A stretch of DNA of 64,000 bases from Actinoplanes sp. M2I2 (GCF_023544445.1 NZ_JALPVJ010000010.1:310001-374000), one strand, 5' to 3'; shown: positions 17,356-25,506, counted from the stretch's first letter. The notes: generated by a model not told the origin, from the sequence alone. A program made the numbers and translations.

Positions 17356-17457
17356 CTACTTGCCCAATTTGCGACGCTGGACGCGGGTCTTGCGCAGCAG
17401 CTTGCGGTGCTTCTTCTTCGCCATACGCTTGCGGCGCTTCTTGACCACGGAGCCCAT
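17356..17457 (-). CDS. Small ribosomal subunit protein bS22 (AURKAIP1/COX24 domain)
   Basis: This 33-residue, extremely basic protein begins MGSVVKKRRKRMAKKKHRKL and ends RRKLGK. It matches the short bS22 protein described in mycobacterial ribosomes, annotated in many actinobacteria as an AURKAIP1/COX24 domain protein. It binds rRNA in the small subunit near the decoding region. The ATG at 17457 has GAGAGG upstream at about eight bases. It is easily missed because of its size. It is a single gene with 129 bases to the next gene on each side of the same strand. Confidence 0.9.
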   Translation of the reverse strand: MGSVVKKRRKRMAKKKHRKLLRKTRVQRRKLGK

Positions 17458-17620
17458 ACGAAAAGCCTCTCGAAACCTGGTGGCTCGGAGCGGGCGTGCC
17501 GGTGTGGCGCGACCCGTTTCCGATCTGAGTCGACGGCCCCGGCGCTCGTCGCTGCCGGGAACCAACCGCACCAGCGTACCGGCCCGGCCGAGGCCGAGCC
17601 AAAACGACCCCGGGACCGCC

Positions 17621-17833
17621 CTAGGCGGTCTGCGAGAACGCGCCGCGCAAGTACTCGTGGACGGCGTGCTCGGGCACCCGGAAGGACCGCCCGACCCGGA
17701 CGGCCGTGAGGTCACCCCCGTGCACCAGCCGGTAGACCGTCATCTTGGAAACCCTCATCAGCGCGGCCACCTCGGCCACGGTCAGGAACCGCACCTCCGA
17801 GAGCCGTTCCTCGGTCTGGGCTGGACCCGTCAT
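17621..17833 (-). CDS. Excisionase-family helix-turn-helix DNA-binding protein
   Basis: The 70-residue protein is a single MerR/excisionase-like winged helix: VRFLTVAEVAALMRVSKMTVYRLVHGGDLTAVRVGRSFRVPEHAVHEYL. The TVAEVAALMRVSKMTVYRLV segment is the recognition HTH, and GDLTAVRVGRSFRVP the wing. It is similar in size to BldC but not the same sequence. In Streptomyces a gene of this type lies near bldN and was reported as a BldD target (bdtA); the position here suggests the same gene, but that link is from memory. A palindrome at 17921-17930 lies in its upstream region. Confidence 0.85.
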   Translation of the reverse strand: MTGPAQTEERLSEVRFLTVAEVAALMRVSKMTVYRLVHGGDLTAVRVGRSFRVPEHAVHEYLRGAFSQTA

Positions 17834-17920
17834 GTCGTCGCACCGATCCTTTCGGAGGCACAGCCGCGGCGACCCGGGCGGGCCAGCGACGCGGAGGAGA
17901 ACGTGCGTGTCATCAGAACG

Positions 17921-17930
17921 GTATCGATAC
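17921..17930. repeat. Ten-base palindrome upstream of the HTH gene
   Basis: GTATCGATAC is a perfect palindrome 88 bases before the start of the excisionase-like gene. A related GCGATACG lies about 14 bases further on. It could be an operator for the HTH protein itself; nothing else in the 200-base gap between this gene and proline dehydrogenase is recognisable. Confidence 0.35.
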
Positions 17931-18033
17931 GTCTGTGACCAACGCGATACGTTCCGTGAAAATGGCTGGAAAAAGTCAAGGCCGACACGCCGGTTCTGGT
18001 GGGTTATAGCCCGAATTGTTGCGGGTGGGGCGT

Positions 18034-18948
18034 CTACCGGCCCAGGAGGGCGCGTCCGAGGACGGCCACGGTGCGGGGACGCTCGGCCAGACGGCGCATC
18101 AGATAGCCGTACCAGTGATCGCCGTACGGCAGGTAGACGCGTACGACGTTGCCGCCGGCCGCCAGCCGGGCCTGCTCGTCGGTGCGCACCCCGTGCAGCA
18201 TCTGGAACTCGTACTCCTCGGCGGTGCGGTCGAACCAGCGGGCCCGGTCCTCCGCGATCGCGATCAGCCGGGGGTCGTGGGTGGCGATCATCGGATAGCC
18301 CGCGCCCGACATCAGGATGTTGAGGCAGCGCACGAACGACTTGTCGATGTCGAGCCCCGACTGGAAGGCGACCGACTCCGGTTCGGCGTACGCCCCCTTG
18401 CAGAGCCGCACCCGGGAACCGGTCACGGCCAGCTCCCGGCAGTCGCCCTCGGTGCGGCGCAGATAGGCCTGCAGCACCGCCCCCGTACCCGGGTGGTCCT
18501 TGCGCAGCTCGGCCAGGATCTCCAGCGTGGAGTCGGTGAGGGTGTGGTCCTCGGCGTCCAGCGTCACCGTCGTGCCGGCCTCGGCCGCGGCCGCACAGAC
18601 GGCCCGAGCGTGCTCGTAAGCGAGCTTCTCGTCGAGCCGCTGACCCAGAGCCGAGAGCTTGATGCTGACCTCGGCGGCCGGCGCCAGACCGGCGCCCTTG
18701 AGCCGGCCGAGCAACGCCCGGTACTCGTCGCGGACCGCCACCGCCTGCTCCGCGCTGCGGGTCTCGGCCGACAGGTGCTCGAAGCTGAGGGCCAGACCGT
18801 CGTCGGCCAGGGCGCGGCCGGCCCGCAGCGCCTCGTCGGCGTCACCCGCGACCAGCCCGCGGACGGCGTTCTTGCTGAAGGGCGCGGAGGAGGCGAGCCG
18901 CCCGAGACGGTCCGAACCGGCGGCGGTCAGGAGCAGGTGACGGAGCAT
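18034..18948 (-). CDS. Proline dehydrogenase (monofunctional)
   Basis: The 304-residue protein is the FAD-dependent enzyme that oxidises L-proline to pyrroline-5-carboxylate and passes electrons to the respiratory chain. Visible family motifs are LSFEHLSAE, VSIKLSALGQ, TLDAEDHTLTD, QAYLRRT, RLCKGAYAEPE, ATHDPRLI, YEFQMLHGVR and RVYLPYGDHWYGYLMRRLAERP, in the expected order. The length is that of the single-domain form, not the PutA fusion. The open frame extends upstream to 19032, but the ATG at 18948 (MLRHLLLTAAGS) is the usual family start. No pyrroline-5-carboxylate dehydrogenase gene lies next to it. Confidence 0.92.
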   Translation of the reverse strand: MLRHLLLTAAGSDRLGRLASSAPFSKNAVRGLVAGDADEALRAGRALADDGLALSFEHLSAETRSAEQAVAVRDEYRALLGRLKGAGLAPAAEVSIKLSALGQRLDEKLAYEHARAVCAAAAEAGTTVTLDAEDHTLTDSTLEILAELRKDHPGTGAVLQAYLRRTEGDCRELAVTGSRVRLCKGAYAEPESVAFQSGLDIDKSFVRCLNILMSGAGYPMIATHDPRLIAIAEDRARWFDRTAEEYEFQMLHGVRTDEQARLAAGGNVVRVYLPYGDHWYGYLMRRLAERPRTVAVLGRALLGR

Positions 18949-19075
18949 GACCCGAGCGTATCGTCCGGAACACCCGCTATCGCGGGATGCCACCGGTGGG
19001 CCGGCGACCGCCCCGCGGGCGTAGTCAGCCACAACGCTTATGTTCGCGCGGGCCTGGTGCGGCTACCTTTGTCGG

Positions 19076-19651
19076 GTGAACTTCGATGCGTACGCCCGTA
19101 CCGCGGTCGACCTCGTCAACGCGGAGCTGAGCGATCTCGCCGGGCTGCGGGCCCTGTTCGGCGACGAGCAGGCCTGGATGCGCGACGAGGTCGTCGACAA
19201 GGACGTGGCCGTGTTCCGCCGCGCTCAGCGCCGGTTGCGCGACGTCTTCGAGTACGGAACGTCCGGGCGCGACGGTGACGCGGTCAAGGAGCTCAACGCG
19301 CTGCTCGAGGTGTTCCCGGTGCAGCCCCGCATCTCCGGGCACGACGCCGCCGACTGGCACATGCACGTGACCAGCCGCGGCTCGTCGGTCAGCTCGGAAT
19401 ATCTGGCCGGCGCGGCCTGGGGCCTCTCGGTGTGGCTGTGCGAGTTCGGCAGCGCCCGCTTCGGCATCTGCGCCGACGACCGCTGCGGCAACGTCTATCT
19501 GGACACGTCGTCGAACAACTGCCGCCGCTTCTGCTCAGAGCGCTGCGCCACTCGCTCCCACGTGGCCGCCCACAGAGCCAGAAAACGAGCTGAGCTTGCC
19601 GGCTCTGAGCTTGCTGGCTCCGCTTCGCTCCGCGAGGCAATCGCCCTTTAG
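19076..19651 (+). CDS. CGNR zinc-finger protein with ABATE domain
   Basis: The 191-residue protein begins VNFDAYARTAVDLVNAEL, the usual start of an ABATE (stress-induced transcription factor) domain. It ends in a CGNR-type zinc finger, ICADDRCGNVYLDTSSNNCRRFCSERCATRSHVAAHRARK, with four to five cysteines to bind zinc. Such proteins are predicted DNA-binding regulators; no target is known. The GTG at 19076 gives this start although the ribosome site is weak, so the message may be leaderless. The last 15-20 codons are repetitive (ELAGSELAGSASLREAIAL) and overlap the left arm of the long palindromic element that follows, so the C-terminus may be a recent addition. Confidence 0.85.
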   Translation: MNFDAYARTAVDLVNAELSDLAGLRALFGDEQAWMRDEVVDKDVAVFRRAQRRLRDVFEYGTSGRDGDAVKELNALLEVFPVQPRISGHDAADWHMHVTSRGSSVSSEYLAGAAWGLSVWLCEFGSARFGICADDRCGNVYLDTSSNNCRRFCSERCATRSHVAAHRARKRAELAGSELAGSASLREAIAL

Positions 19652-19739
19652 GTCGTTGAGATGGCAGTCGTTTTCCCGCCGTCCGCAAACCCCGCGGCCG
19701 GCGGGAAAACGGCTGCCATCTCAACGACGGCGATTGCCT
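19635..19739. repeat. Long nested palindromic element, copy A
   Basis: Three pairs of arms nest inside each other: AGGCAATCGCC/GGCGATTGCCT (19635-19645 with 19729-19739), GTCGTTGAGATGGCAG/CTGCCATCTCAACGAC (19652-19667 with 19713-19728) and GTTTTCCCGCCG/CGGCGGGAAAAC (19670-19681 with 19699-19710). Only two bases mismatch between the last two stems. The minus-strand reading contains the core GGGTTTGCGGACGGCGG and, beyond the outer arm, GGAGCGAAGCGGAG, both shared with copy B at 53767-53884. It is a dispersed palindromic repeat, or a very strong bidirectional terminator between a plus-strand and a minus-strand gene. Confidence 0.8.
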
Positions 19740-19831
19740 GGGTGGCCGCTCACATGTGTGTCTGAGTAACGGCAAGGGCGATCACACGAGTGTCTGTGTA
19801 AGGGCGATGGCGATCGACGGGGTTCACGCCC

Positions 19832-19909
19832 GGGTGAGTGCCGGCGAACGGCGGCGGGGTTCAGGCGCGGGTGAGTGCCGGCGAACGGCGGCGGGGTTCA
19901 GGCGCGGGT
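19832..19909. repeat. 37-bp tandem repeat at the 3' end of the isomerase gene
   Basis: The sequence GGGTGAGTGCCGGCG with its surroundings recurs at 19832, 19869 and (partly) 19906, a period of exactly 37 bases. The copies include the stop codon and the last codons of the minus-strand isomerase gene, so the 3' end of that gene has been duplicated one to two times beyond its stop. Confidence 0.7.
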
Positions 19910-20719
19910 GATGGCGGGGGTGGCTGATGAGGCTGGGGCGAGGTGTTTGCGGGCGAACTCGAGGGACTCGCGTAGGTCGGCCTCGCGGACGGCGCGGCTG
20001 GCGGCCTTGCGGGTGGAGACCTCGAGCGCGACCGAACCGGTGAAGCCGCGGGCCGAGAGCGAGCGGAGCAGCTCGGCACAGGGCTGGTTGCCGCGGCCGG
20101 GCACCAGGTGCTCGTCGCGGCCCTCGCCGGTGCCGTCGCCCAGGTGCACGTGCTTGAGGCCGGCACCCATCTTGTCGGCCATGCCGAGCGCGTTGATGCG
20201 CGACGCCGCGCAGTGCGACAGGTCGAGCGTGTAGGCGTCGAAGCCGGTCTCGGTCGGGTCCCAGCCGGGCGTGTAGGGCACGAACCAGCGGCCGGCCATC
20301 TTGACCGGGAACATGTTCTCGATCGCGAACGACAGGTCGGGATGACGTGCCTGGATCTTGGCCAGGCCGGCCGAGAAGTTCTTGGCGTAGTCACGTTGCC
20401 AGCTGAACGGCGGGTGCACCACCACCGTGGGGGCGCCGAGCGTCTCGGCCAGTTGGGCGGCCCGGCTGAGCCTCTCCCACGGGTCGGGGCTCCACACCCG
20501 CTGGGTGACCAGCAGGCAGGGCGCGTGCACCGAGAGGACCGGCATGTCGTAGTGATCGGACAGACCTTTGAGCGCGCCGGCGTCCTGGCTGACGGCATCG
20601 GTCCACACCATGACCTCGATGCCGTCGTAACCGGTCGTGGCGGCCAGTTCGAACGCGGCGGCCGTCGGCTCGGGGAAGACCGACGAGCTGGACAGAAGCA
20701 CGGGGACACGGGAACTCAC
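19898..20719 (-). CDS. Sugar phosphate isomerase/epimerase (xylose isomerase-like TIM barrel)
   Basis: The 273-residue protein fits the AP-endonuclease-2/xylose isomerase-like TIM-barrel family. Features are LSSSSVFPEPTAAAFELAATTGYDGIEVMVW at the N-terminus, VLSVHAPCLLVT, APTVVVHPPFSWQ, FAIENMFPV with a metal-binding glutamate, TLDLSHCAASR, LKHVHLGDG and SVALEVSTRK. The spaced His, Glu and Asp residues would bind divalent metal. The substrate is not predictable. The GTG at 20719 (VSSRVPVLL) begins at the first strand. Its stop codon region is duplicated in a downstream 37-bp repeat. Confidence 0.8.
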   Translation of the reverse strand: MSSRVPVLLSSSSVFPEPTAAAFELAATTGYDGIEVMVWTDAVSQDAGALKGLSDHYDMPVLSVHAPCLLVTQRVWSPDPWERLSRAAQLAETLGAPTVVVHPPFSWQRDYAKNFSAGLAKIQARHPDLSFAIENMFPVKMAGRWFVPYTPGWDPTETGFDAYTLDLSHCAASRINALGMADKMGAGLKHVHLGDGTGEGRDEHLVPGRGNQPCAELLRSLSARGFTGSVALEVSTRKAASRAVREADLRESLEFARKHLAPASSATPAITRA

Positions 20720-20831
20720 GTGCTCAAGCGTAGACCCGATTGTCGCGTACGCCTCGTCCTCGACCGGGTATATGCCGTCATACCGGGCGTCGACTCGGGC
20801 ATCGGCGGGCCGCGCGCGTACGCTGTCGCAG

Positions 20832-21704
20832 GTGAGCCGCCGTGACCAGATCCGCATCACCCTGGGCCCCGCGGCAGCCGCCCGCGCCGCCGAGGTCGAC
20901 CTCGATTTCCCTCGTGAGTGGATCGAGTTCCTTGATCCCGATGACGAGAAGCATCTGGTGCGAGCCGACCTGACCTGGTTGCTGTCCCGGTGGACCTGCG
21001 TCTTCGGCTCGGCCTGCCACGGCATCGTCGCCGGTCGCGCGCAGGACGGCTGCTGCTCGCACGGGGCGTTCTTCACCGACGCCGACGACGAGAACAGGGT
21101 GAAGGCCGCCGCCGCGAAGCTGACCCCGGAGACGTGGCAGCACTACCGGCGGGGCTTCAAGAACTACACCGACATGGACACCATCGACGGCGCCAAGCCG
21201 GCCCGGCGCACGGCGACCCGGTCCGAGGACGGGCCCTGCGTCTTCCTCAACGAGGCCGACTTCGCCGGTGGGGGCGGGTGCGCGCTGCACGCCCAGGCGC
21301 TGCGCGACGGCGTCCACCCGCTGAAGTACAAGCCCGACGTGTGCTGGCAGCTGCCGGTGCGGCGCGAGCAGGACTGGATCAAGCGGCCGGACGGGACCAA
21401 GCTGCTCCAGTCGACGCTGACCGAGTTCGACCGGCGCGGCTGGGGTCCGGGCGGGCACGACCTCGACTGGTGGTGCACGTCGTCGCCCGAGGCCCACGTG
21501 GGCAGCGACCCGATGTACGTCTCGTACGGGCCCGAGCTGACGGCGCTGATCGGCGAGGCCGCCTACACCAGACTGGCCGAGCTGTGCGACGCCCGGGTCA
21601 AGTCGGGTCTGGTCGCGGTGCACCCGGCGACCGCCGCCGCAGCGGCAGCCGCGGCGCCGAGGAAGCGCGGCGGACGTGAGCCCGCCGCGCCACCGAACTC
21701 GTGA
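20832..21704 (+). CDS. Conserved Cys-rich protein of unknown function
   Basis: I do not recognise a named family with certainty. The 290-residue protein has clustered cysteines and histidines: WTCVFGSACHGIVAG, DGCCSHGAFF, GPCVFLNEADFAGGGGCALHAQAL, DVCWQLPV and WWCTSSPEAHVG. This spacing suggests a bound metal or Fe-S centre, as in the YkgJ/DUF3109-type zinc- or iron-chelating proteins. The C-terminus is an Ala-rich then basic tail. The GTG at 20832 starts VSRRDQIRITLGP; earlier codons of the frame are not protein-like. It converges with phoP 10 bases away. Confidence 0.75.
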   Translation: MSRRDQIRITLGPAAAARAAEVDLDFPREWIEFLDPDDEKHLVRADLTWLLSRWTCVFGSACHGIVAGRAQDGCCSHGAFFTDADDENRVKAAAAKLTPETWQHYRRGFKNYTDMDTIDGAKPARRTATRSEDGPCVFLNEADFAGGGGCALHAQALRDGVHPLKYKPDVCWQLPVRREQDWIKRPDGTKLLQSTLTEFDRRGWGPGGHDLDWWCTSSPEAHVGSDPMYVSYGPELTALIGEAAYTRLAELCDARVKSGLVAVHPATAAAAAAAAPRKRGGREPAAPPNS

Positions 21705-21714
21705 CCCGTACGGC

Positions 21715-22398
21715 TCAGGGCTCGAACTTGTAGCCCAGGCCCCGGACCGTGACGATATAGCGCGGTGCCGACGGCTCCGGCTCCACCTTGGACCGCAGGC
21801 GCTTGACGTGCACGTCGAGGGTCTTGGTGTCACCGACGTAGTCGGCGCCCCAGACGCGGTCGATCAGCTGACCGCGGGTGAGCACCCGGCCGGCGTTGCG
21901 CAGCAGCAGCTCGAGCAGTTCGAACTCCTTGAGCGGGAGCTGCACGCCGGCGCCGTCGACCGTGACGACGTGGCGCTCGACGTCCATCCGCACGGGACCG
22001 GCGGCCAGCGTCGGCGTGGAGACCTCGGCGGCCTCGGTGCCCTGGCGGCGCAGCACGGCGCGGATGCGGGCGACCAGCTCCCGCGGCGAGTACGGCTTGG
22101 TCACATAGTCGTCGGCGCCGATCTCGAGTCCGACGACCTTGTCGATCTCGCTGTCCCGGGCGGTCACCATGATGATCGGAACGGCGGAGCGCTGCCGCAG
22201 CTGGCGGCAGACCTCGGTGCCGGACATCTCGGGAAGCATGAGGTCGAGCAGCACGATGTCGGCACCGGTCCGGTCGAACTGCGTCAGCGCCGAGGTCCCG
22301 GTCGGGGCGACCGACACCTCGAAGCCCTCCTTGCGCAGCATGTACGACAGGGCGTCGGAGAACGACTCCTCATCCTCGACCACGAGCACGCGGGCCAA
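21715..22398 (-). CDS. phoP: Phosphate-responsive response regulator PhoP
   Basis: The 227-residue OmpR-type regulator has a receiver domain (RVLVVEDEESFSDALSYML, phospho-acceptor Asp52 in VLLDLMLP, switch lysine in YVTKPYSP) and a winged-helix DNA-binding domain (LPLKEFELLELLLRNAGRVLTR, DRVWGADYVGDTKTLDVHVKRLRSKVE, TVRGLGYKFEP). It is nearly the same as Streptomyces PhoP along its whole length. It activates the Pho regulon at PHO boxes when phosphate is low. I start it at the TTG at 22398, seven bases after GGAAGG; an ATG at 22413 would add five residues. It follows phoR on the same strand with a 31-base gap. Confidence 0.93.
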   Translation of the reverse strand: MARVLVVEDEESFSDALSYMLRKEGFEVSVAPTGTSALTQFDRTGADIVLLDLMLPEMSGTEVCRQLRQRSAVPIIMVTARDSEIDKVVGLEIGADDYVTKPYSPRELVARIRAVLRRQGTEAAEVSTPTLAAGPVRMDVERHVVTVDGAGVQLPLKEFELLELLLRNAGRVLTRGQLIDRVWGADYVGDTKTLDVHVKRLRSKVEPEPSAPRYIVTVRGLGYKFEP

Positions 22399-22429
22399 TG
22401 TGGTTCCTTCCATCTTCCGGTCGCCCGGG

Positions 22430-23713
22430 CTAACGCCCGGTCGCACCGGACTCGATCTCAATTGCCGTCGGTAACGGCAAGGGGGCTTCGGGGGGACGCG
22501 CCGGTAGGCGCAGGGTGAATGTCGAACCGTCGCCCAGGCTGCTGGTCACGTCGACCCGGCCGCCGTGGTTGGTCGCGATGTGCTTGACGATGGCCAGGCC
22601 CAGGCCCGTGCCGCCGGTCGACCGCGACCGGGCCTGGTCGGCGCGGTAGAAACGCTCGAAGATGCGGTCGACGTCGTGCGGCGCGATGCCGATGCCCTGG
22701 TCGGCCACGTCGATCTCGACCCAGTCGTCCCCCTGCCGCAGGGTGATCTCGACCTTGGTGTCGTCACCGGAGTAGGCGATCGCGTTCTCGACCAGGTTGG
22801 TCACCGCGGTGGCGACCTGGCTGTCGCTGCCGTAGACCATGGCGCCCTTGGGGCCGCTGTAGACGACCTCGATGCTCTTGGCCGACGCCGTGGTGCGGGT
22901 GCGGTCGATGACCTCGGCGATCACCCAGTCGGCCGCGACGGGCTCGGGGGTGGGCAGCGGCTCGGCGCCCTGCAGGCGGGTCAGCTCGAGCAGCTCGCTC
23001 ACCAGCCGGCCCATGCGCGCCGACTCGTGGTGGATCCGTTCGGCGAACCGGCGGGCGGCCAGCAGGTCTTCGGACGGGTCCTCGTCGGCGTCGGCCACCT
23101 GCAGCTCGGTCGCGTCGAGCAGGGCCTCGGCCAGCAGTTGGAGTGCGCCGATGGGCGTCTTGAGCTCATGGCTGACGTTCGCCACGAAGTCACGCCGCAC
23201 CCGGGCCAGCCGGTGCGACTCGGTGACGTCGGCGGCCTCGATCGCGACGTGCGAGGAGTTGAGGGCGACCGCGCGCAGGTGCAGGCCCAGCGGGGCGGCG
23301 GCGGCGCCGGCCCGGCCCCGGGGCAGATCCAGCTCGACCTCGCGGCGCACTCCGGTGCGGCGGACCTGACCGGCCAGCGTACGGAGAATGGGGTGCGCGG
23401 CGATCGTGCCCGGCGCCCCGCCCGAACGCAGCAGGCCCATCGCCCGGGCAGCCGGGTTGACCAGCACGGGGTGGTCCTCGGCGTCGAGCACCACCACGCC
23501 GACGCGCAGCGAGTCGAGGCTCTTGCGACCCAGCCCCTTCATGCCGTTCTTGCCGTGCGGCTGCTCGTCGGTGTCGATGGCGCGTCCCCTCTTTTTCGGC
23601 CCGTCACCGGCCGGCTGCTCCGGTGGCTTGCGACCCCGGACGACCAGCACTCCCGCGAGCGCGCCGACAGCGAGCGCGACGAGGATCAGAGGGATGCCGT
23701 ACACCAGGTCCAC
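22430..23713 (-). CDS. phoR: Phosphate sensor histidine kinase PhoR
   Basis: The 427-residue kinase has one N-terminal membrane helix (residues 4-26), a PAS-like region around residues 65-165, the HisKA box NVSHELKTPIGALQLL with His182, and an HATPase domain: VTNLVENAIAY (N box), VADQGIGIAP (G1), FERFYRADQARSRSTGGTGLGLAIVKHI (F and G2). With phoU divergent and phoP downstream, it is the PhoR sensor that phosphorylates PhoP under phosphate limitation. A single membrane pass suggests indirect sensing through the phosphate transporter and PhoU. The GTG at 23713 is the start. A PHO box lies 70-110 bases upstream. Confidence 0.92.
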   Translation of the reverse strand: MDLVYGIPLILVALAVGALAGVLVVRGRKPPEQPAGDGPKKRGRAIDTDEQPHGKNGMKGLGRKSLDSLRVGVVVLDAEDHPVLVNPAARAMGLLRSGGAPGTIAAHPILRTLAGQVRRTGVRREVELDLPRGRAGAAAAPLGLHLRAVALNSSHVAIEAADVTESHRLARVRRDFVANVSHELKTPIGALQLLAEALLDATELQVADADEDPSEDLLAARRFAERIHHESARMGRLVSELLELTRLQGAEPLPTPEPVAADWVIAEVIDRTRTTASAKSIEVVYSGPKGAMVYGSDSQVATAVTNLVENAIAYSGDDTKVEITLRQGDDWVEIDVADQGIGIAPHDVDRIFERFYRADQARSRSTGGTGLGLAIVKHIATNHGGRVDVTSSLGDGSTFTLRLPARPPEAPLPLPTAIEIESGATGR

Positions 23714-23785
23714 GCAGCGATCGTAGGGTCATTGTTAACCTGGCTACTACCACGAGACGGACAAATCAGACGCGCGTCGAATAAT

Positions 23786-23823
23786 GTTCACCACTGCGCC
23801 CGGCGTCGTTCATCGCTGTTCAC
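23786..23823. promoter_or_regulatory. PHO box between phoR and phoU
   Basis: GTTCAC occurs at 23786-23791, GTTCAT at 23808-23813 and GTTCAC at 23818-23823. The first two are 22 bases apart, twice the 11-base unit of the Streptomyces PhoP binding site, whose core is GTTCACC; the third is 10 bases further. CATAGT at 23843-23848 could be the -10 for phoU. The location between divergent phoR and phoU is where Streptomyces also has its PHO box, so autoregulation by PhoP is expected. Confidence 0.65.
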
Positions 23824-23913
23824 GCGACCGCTGCCGGGCCCGCATAGTTTGAAGTGCAAATCACGGTCGTGCCCTGACCTGGGACGGCCCCACCGAACCC
23901 CGGGACGAAAAAC

Positions 23914-24567
23914 ATGCGCGAGGAGTTCCAGGCCGACCTCAACGAGGTCAGTCGCCTGATGGTGACGATGGCCGAGGCCGTACGGGAGGCGCTGCGCAAG
24001 GCTACGACCGCCCTGCTCACCGCCGACCTGAAGTCAGCTCAGGCCGTGATCGAGCGCGACCACGAGGTCGACGCCCTCTACAGCCAGGTCGAGGCCAAGG
24101 TCGCCGACACGATCGCCCGCCAGGCGCCGGTCGCCTCCGACCTGCGGATGGTCATCACCGCCCTGCACATCTCGGCCGACCTCGAGCGGATGGGCGACCT
24201 GGCCGAGCACGTGGCCAAGACGGCGCAGCGGCGGCACCCGTCGCCGGCCGTGCCCGCCGAGCTGCGGCCGGTCTTCAAGCAGATGGCCGACGTGGCCGAC
24301 CGGATGGCCGAGAGCATCGCGGGGCTGCTGGCCAAGCCCGACGCCGAGCTGGCGGCCAAGCTCGAGCACCAGGACGACGACATCGACGAGCTGGAGCGTG
24401 AGCTCTTCAAGATCATGCTGAACGACGATTGGCCGTACGGCGCGGAGACCGCGATCGACGGCGCGCTGCTGGGCCGTTTCTACGAGCGGTACGCCGACCA
24501 CGCCGTCAACGTCGGCGAGCAGCTGGTTTACCTGATCACCGGAGAGCCGGTGGGCGACCAGAGCTGA
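23914..24567 (+). CDS. phoU: Phosphate transport/signalling accessory protein PhoU
   Basis: The 217-residue, all-helical protein has two PhoU repeats; the first holds MREEFQADLNEVSRLMVTMAEAVREAL and DLRMVITALHISADLERMGDLAEHVAKTA, and the second AVNVGEQLVYLITGEP near the C-terminus. The ExxD-type metal-binding helix motif is visible in the first repeat. PhoU links the Pst phosphate transporter to PhoR and limits Pho activation when phosphate is plentiful. It is divergent from phoR across a PHO box and converges with gpmA. Confidence 0.92.
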   Translation: MREEFQADLNEVSRLMVTMAEAVREALRKATTALLTADLKSAQAVIERDHEVDALYSQVEAKVADTIARQAPVASDLRMVITALHISADLERMGDLAEHVAKTAQRRHPSPAVPAELRPVFKQMADVADRMAESIAGLLAKPDAELAAKLEHQDDDIDELERELFKIMLNDDWPYGAETAIDGALLGRFYERYADHAVNVGEQLVYLITGEPVGDQS

Positions 24568-24592
24568 GCGCACGCTCGCCTGGCCGGCCGGG

Positions 24593-24623
24593 AGCCGGGA
24601 CGCCACGGGGGCGTCCCGGCTTC
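24593..24623. terminator. Bidirectional terminator between phoU and gpmA
   Basis: AGCCGGGACGCC (24593-24604) pairs perfectly with GGCGTCCCGGCT (24610-24621) over 12 bases around a five-base loop. It lies exactly between two convergent stop codons. Confidence 0.85.
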
Positions 24624-24627
24624 CGTG

Positions 24628-25374
24628 CTATCGGCCCTGGTTGGCCACCGCTGCGGCGGCTTCCTTGGCCGCCGCCGGGTCGAGGTATTCGCCGCCCGGC
24701 TTGAGCGGGCGCAGGTCGTCGTCGAGGTCGTAGCGCAGCGGAATGCCGGTCGGGATGTTGAGCTTGGCGATCGCCTCGTCGGAGATCTGGTCGAGGTGCT
24801 TGACGATCGCGCGCAGCGAGTTGCCGTGCGCGGCCACCAGCGTGGTGCGGCCGGCGCGCAGGTCCGGCACGATCTCGTCGTACCAGTAGGGCAGGGCGCG
24901 GACCAGCACGTCCTTGAGGCACTCGGCGGCCGGCTTGGCCTCGGACGGCAGCAGCGCGTACCGCGGGTCGTCGAACTGCGCGTACTCCGAGCCGGGCTCG
25001 ATGGGCGGCGGCGGCACGTCGTAGGAACGGCGCCAGAGCATGAACTGCTCCTCGCCGTACGTCTCGAGGGTCTGCTTCTTGTCCTTGCCCTGCAGGGCGC
25101 CGTAGTGACGCTCGTTGAGCCGCCACGACCGCTTCACCGGAATCCAGTGCCGGTCGGCGATGTGCAGCGCGATCTCGCTCGTCCGGATCGCCCGGCGCAG
25201 GACGCTGGTGTGCACCACGTCCGGCAGCACACCGCTCTCCTTCAGCAGCTCACCGCCGCGGCGGGCCTCGCCCTCACCCTTGGCGTCGAGGTCGACGTCG
25301 ACCCAGCCGGTGAAGAGGTTCTTGGCGTTCCACTCGCTGTTGCCGTGTCGCAGCAGCACCAAAGTCCCTGTCAT
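24628..25374 (-). CDS. gpmA: 2,3-bisphosphoglycerate-dependent phosphoglycerate mutase
   Basis: The 248-residue glycolytic enzyme interconverts 3- and 2-phosphoglycerate. The phosphohistidine motif LVLLRHGNSEWN, the FTGWVDVDL segment, RAIRTSEIAL, NERHYGALQGKDK and LVAAHGNSLRAIVKHL are all present. The length agrees with the family. A far longer frame runs upstream but is antisense to the MFS gene. ATG at 25374 gives MTGTLVLLRHG; an in-frame ATG at 25383 would add three residues and gives a better fit to the nearby GGAGG. The phoU-gpmA neighbourhood is kept in Streptomyces. Confidence 0.93.
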   Translation of the reverse strand: MTGTLVLLRHGNSEWNAKNLFTGWVDVDLDAKGEGEARRGGELLKESGVLPDVVHTSVLRRAIRTSEIALHIADRHWIPVKRSWRLNERHYGALQGKDKKQTLETYGEEQFMLWRRSYDVPPPPIEPGSEYAQFDDPRYALLPSEAKPAAECLKDVLVRALPYWYDEIVPDLRAGRTTLVAAHGNSLRAIVKHLDQISDEAIAKLNIPTGIPLRYDLDDDLRPLKPGGEYLDPAAAKEAAAAVANQGR

Positions 25375-25506
25375 GACCTCCATCCTGCCGCAGCCGCCTG
25401 TTCGCCGGGCGGGGACCCTCACGTGGGGACCACCACGTGGAAACCGATTTGCGCCGTCTCCTAAGTTGTAAGGGAATGAAGCTCTACCACTACTTACGGG
25501 GGCGAC

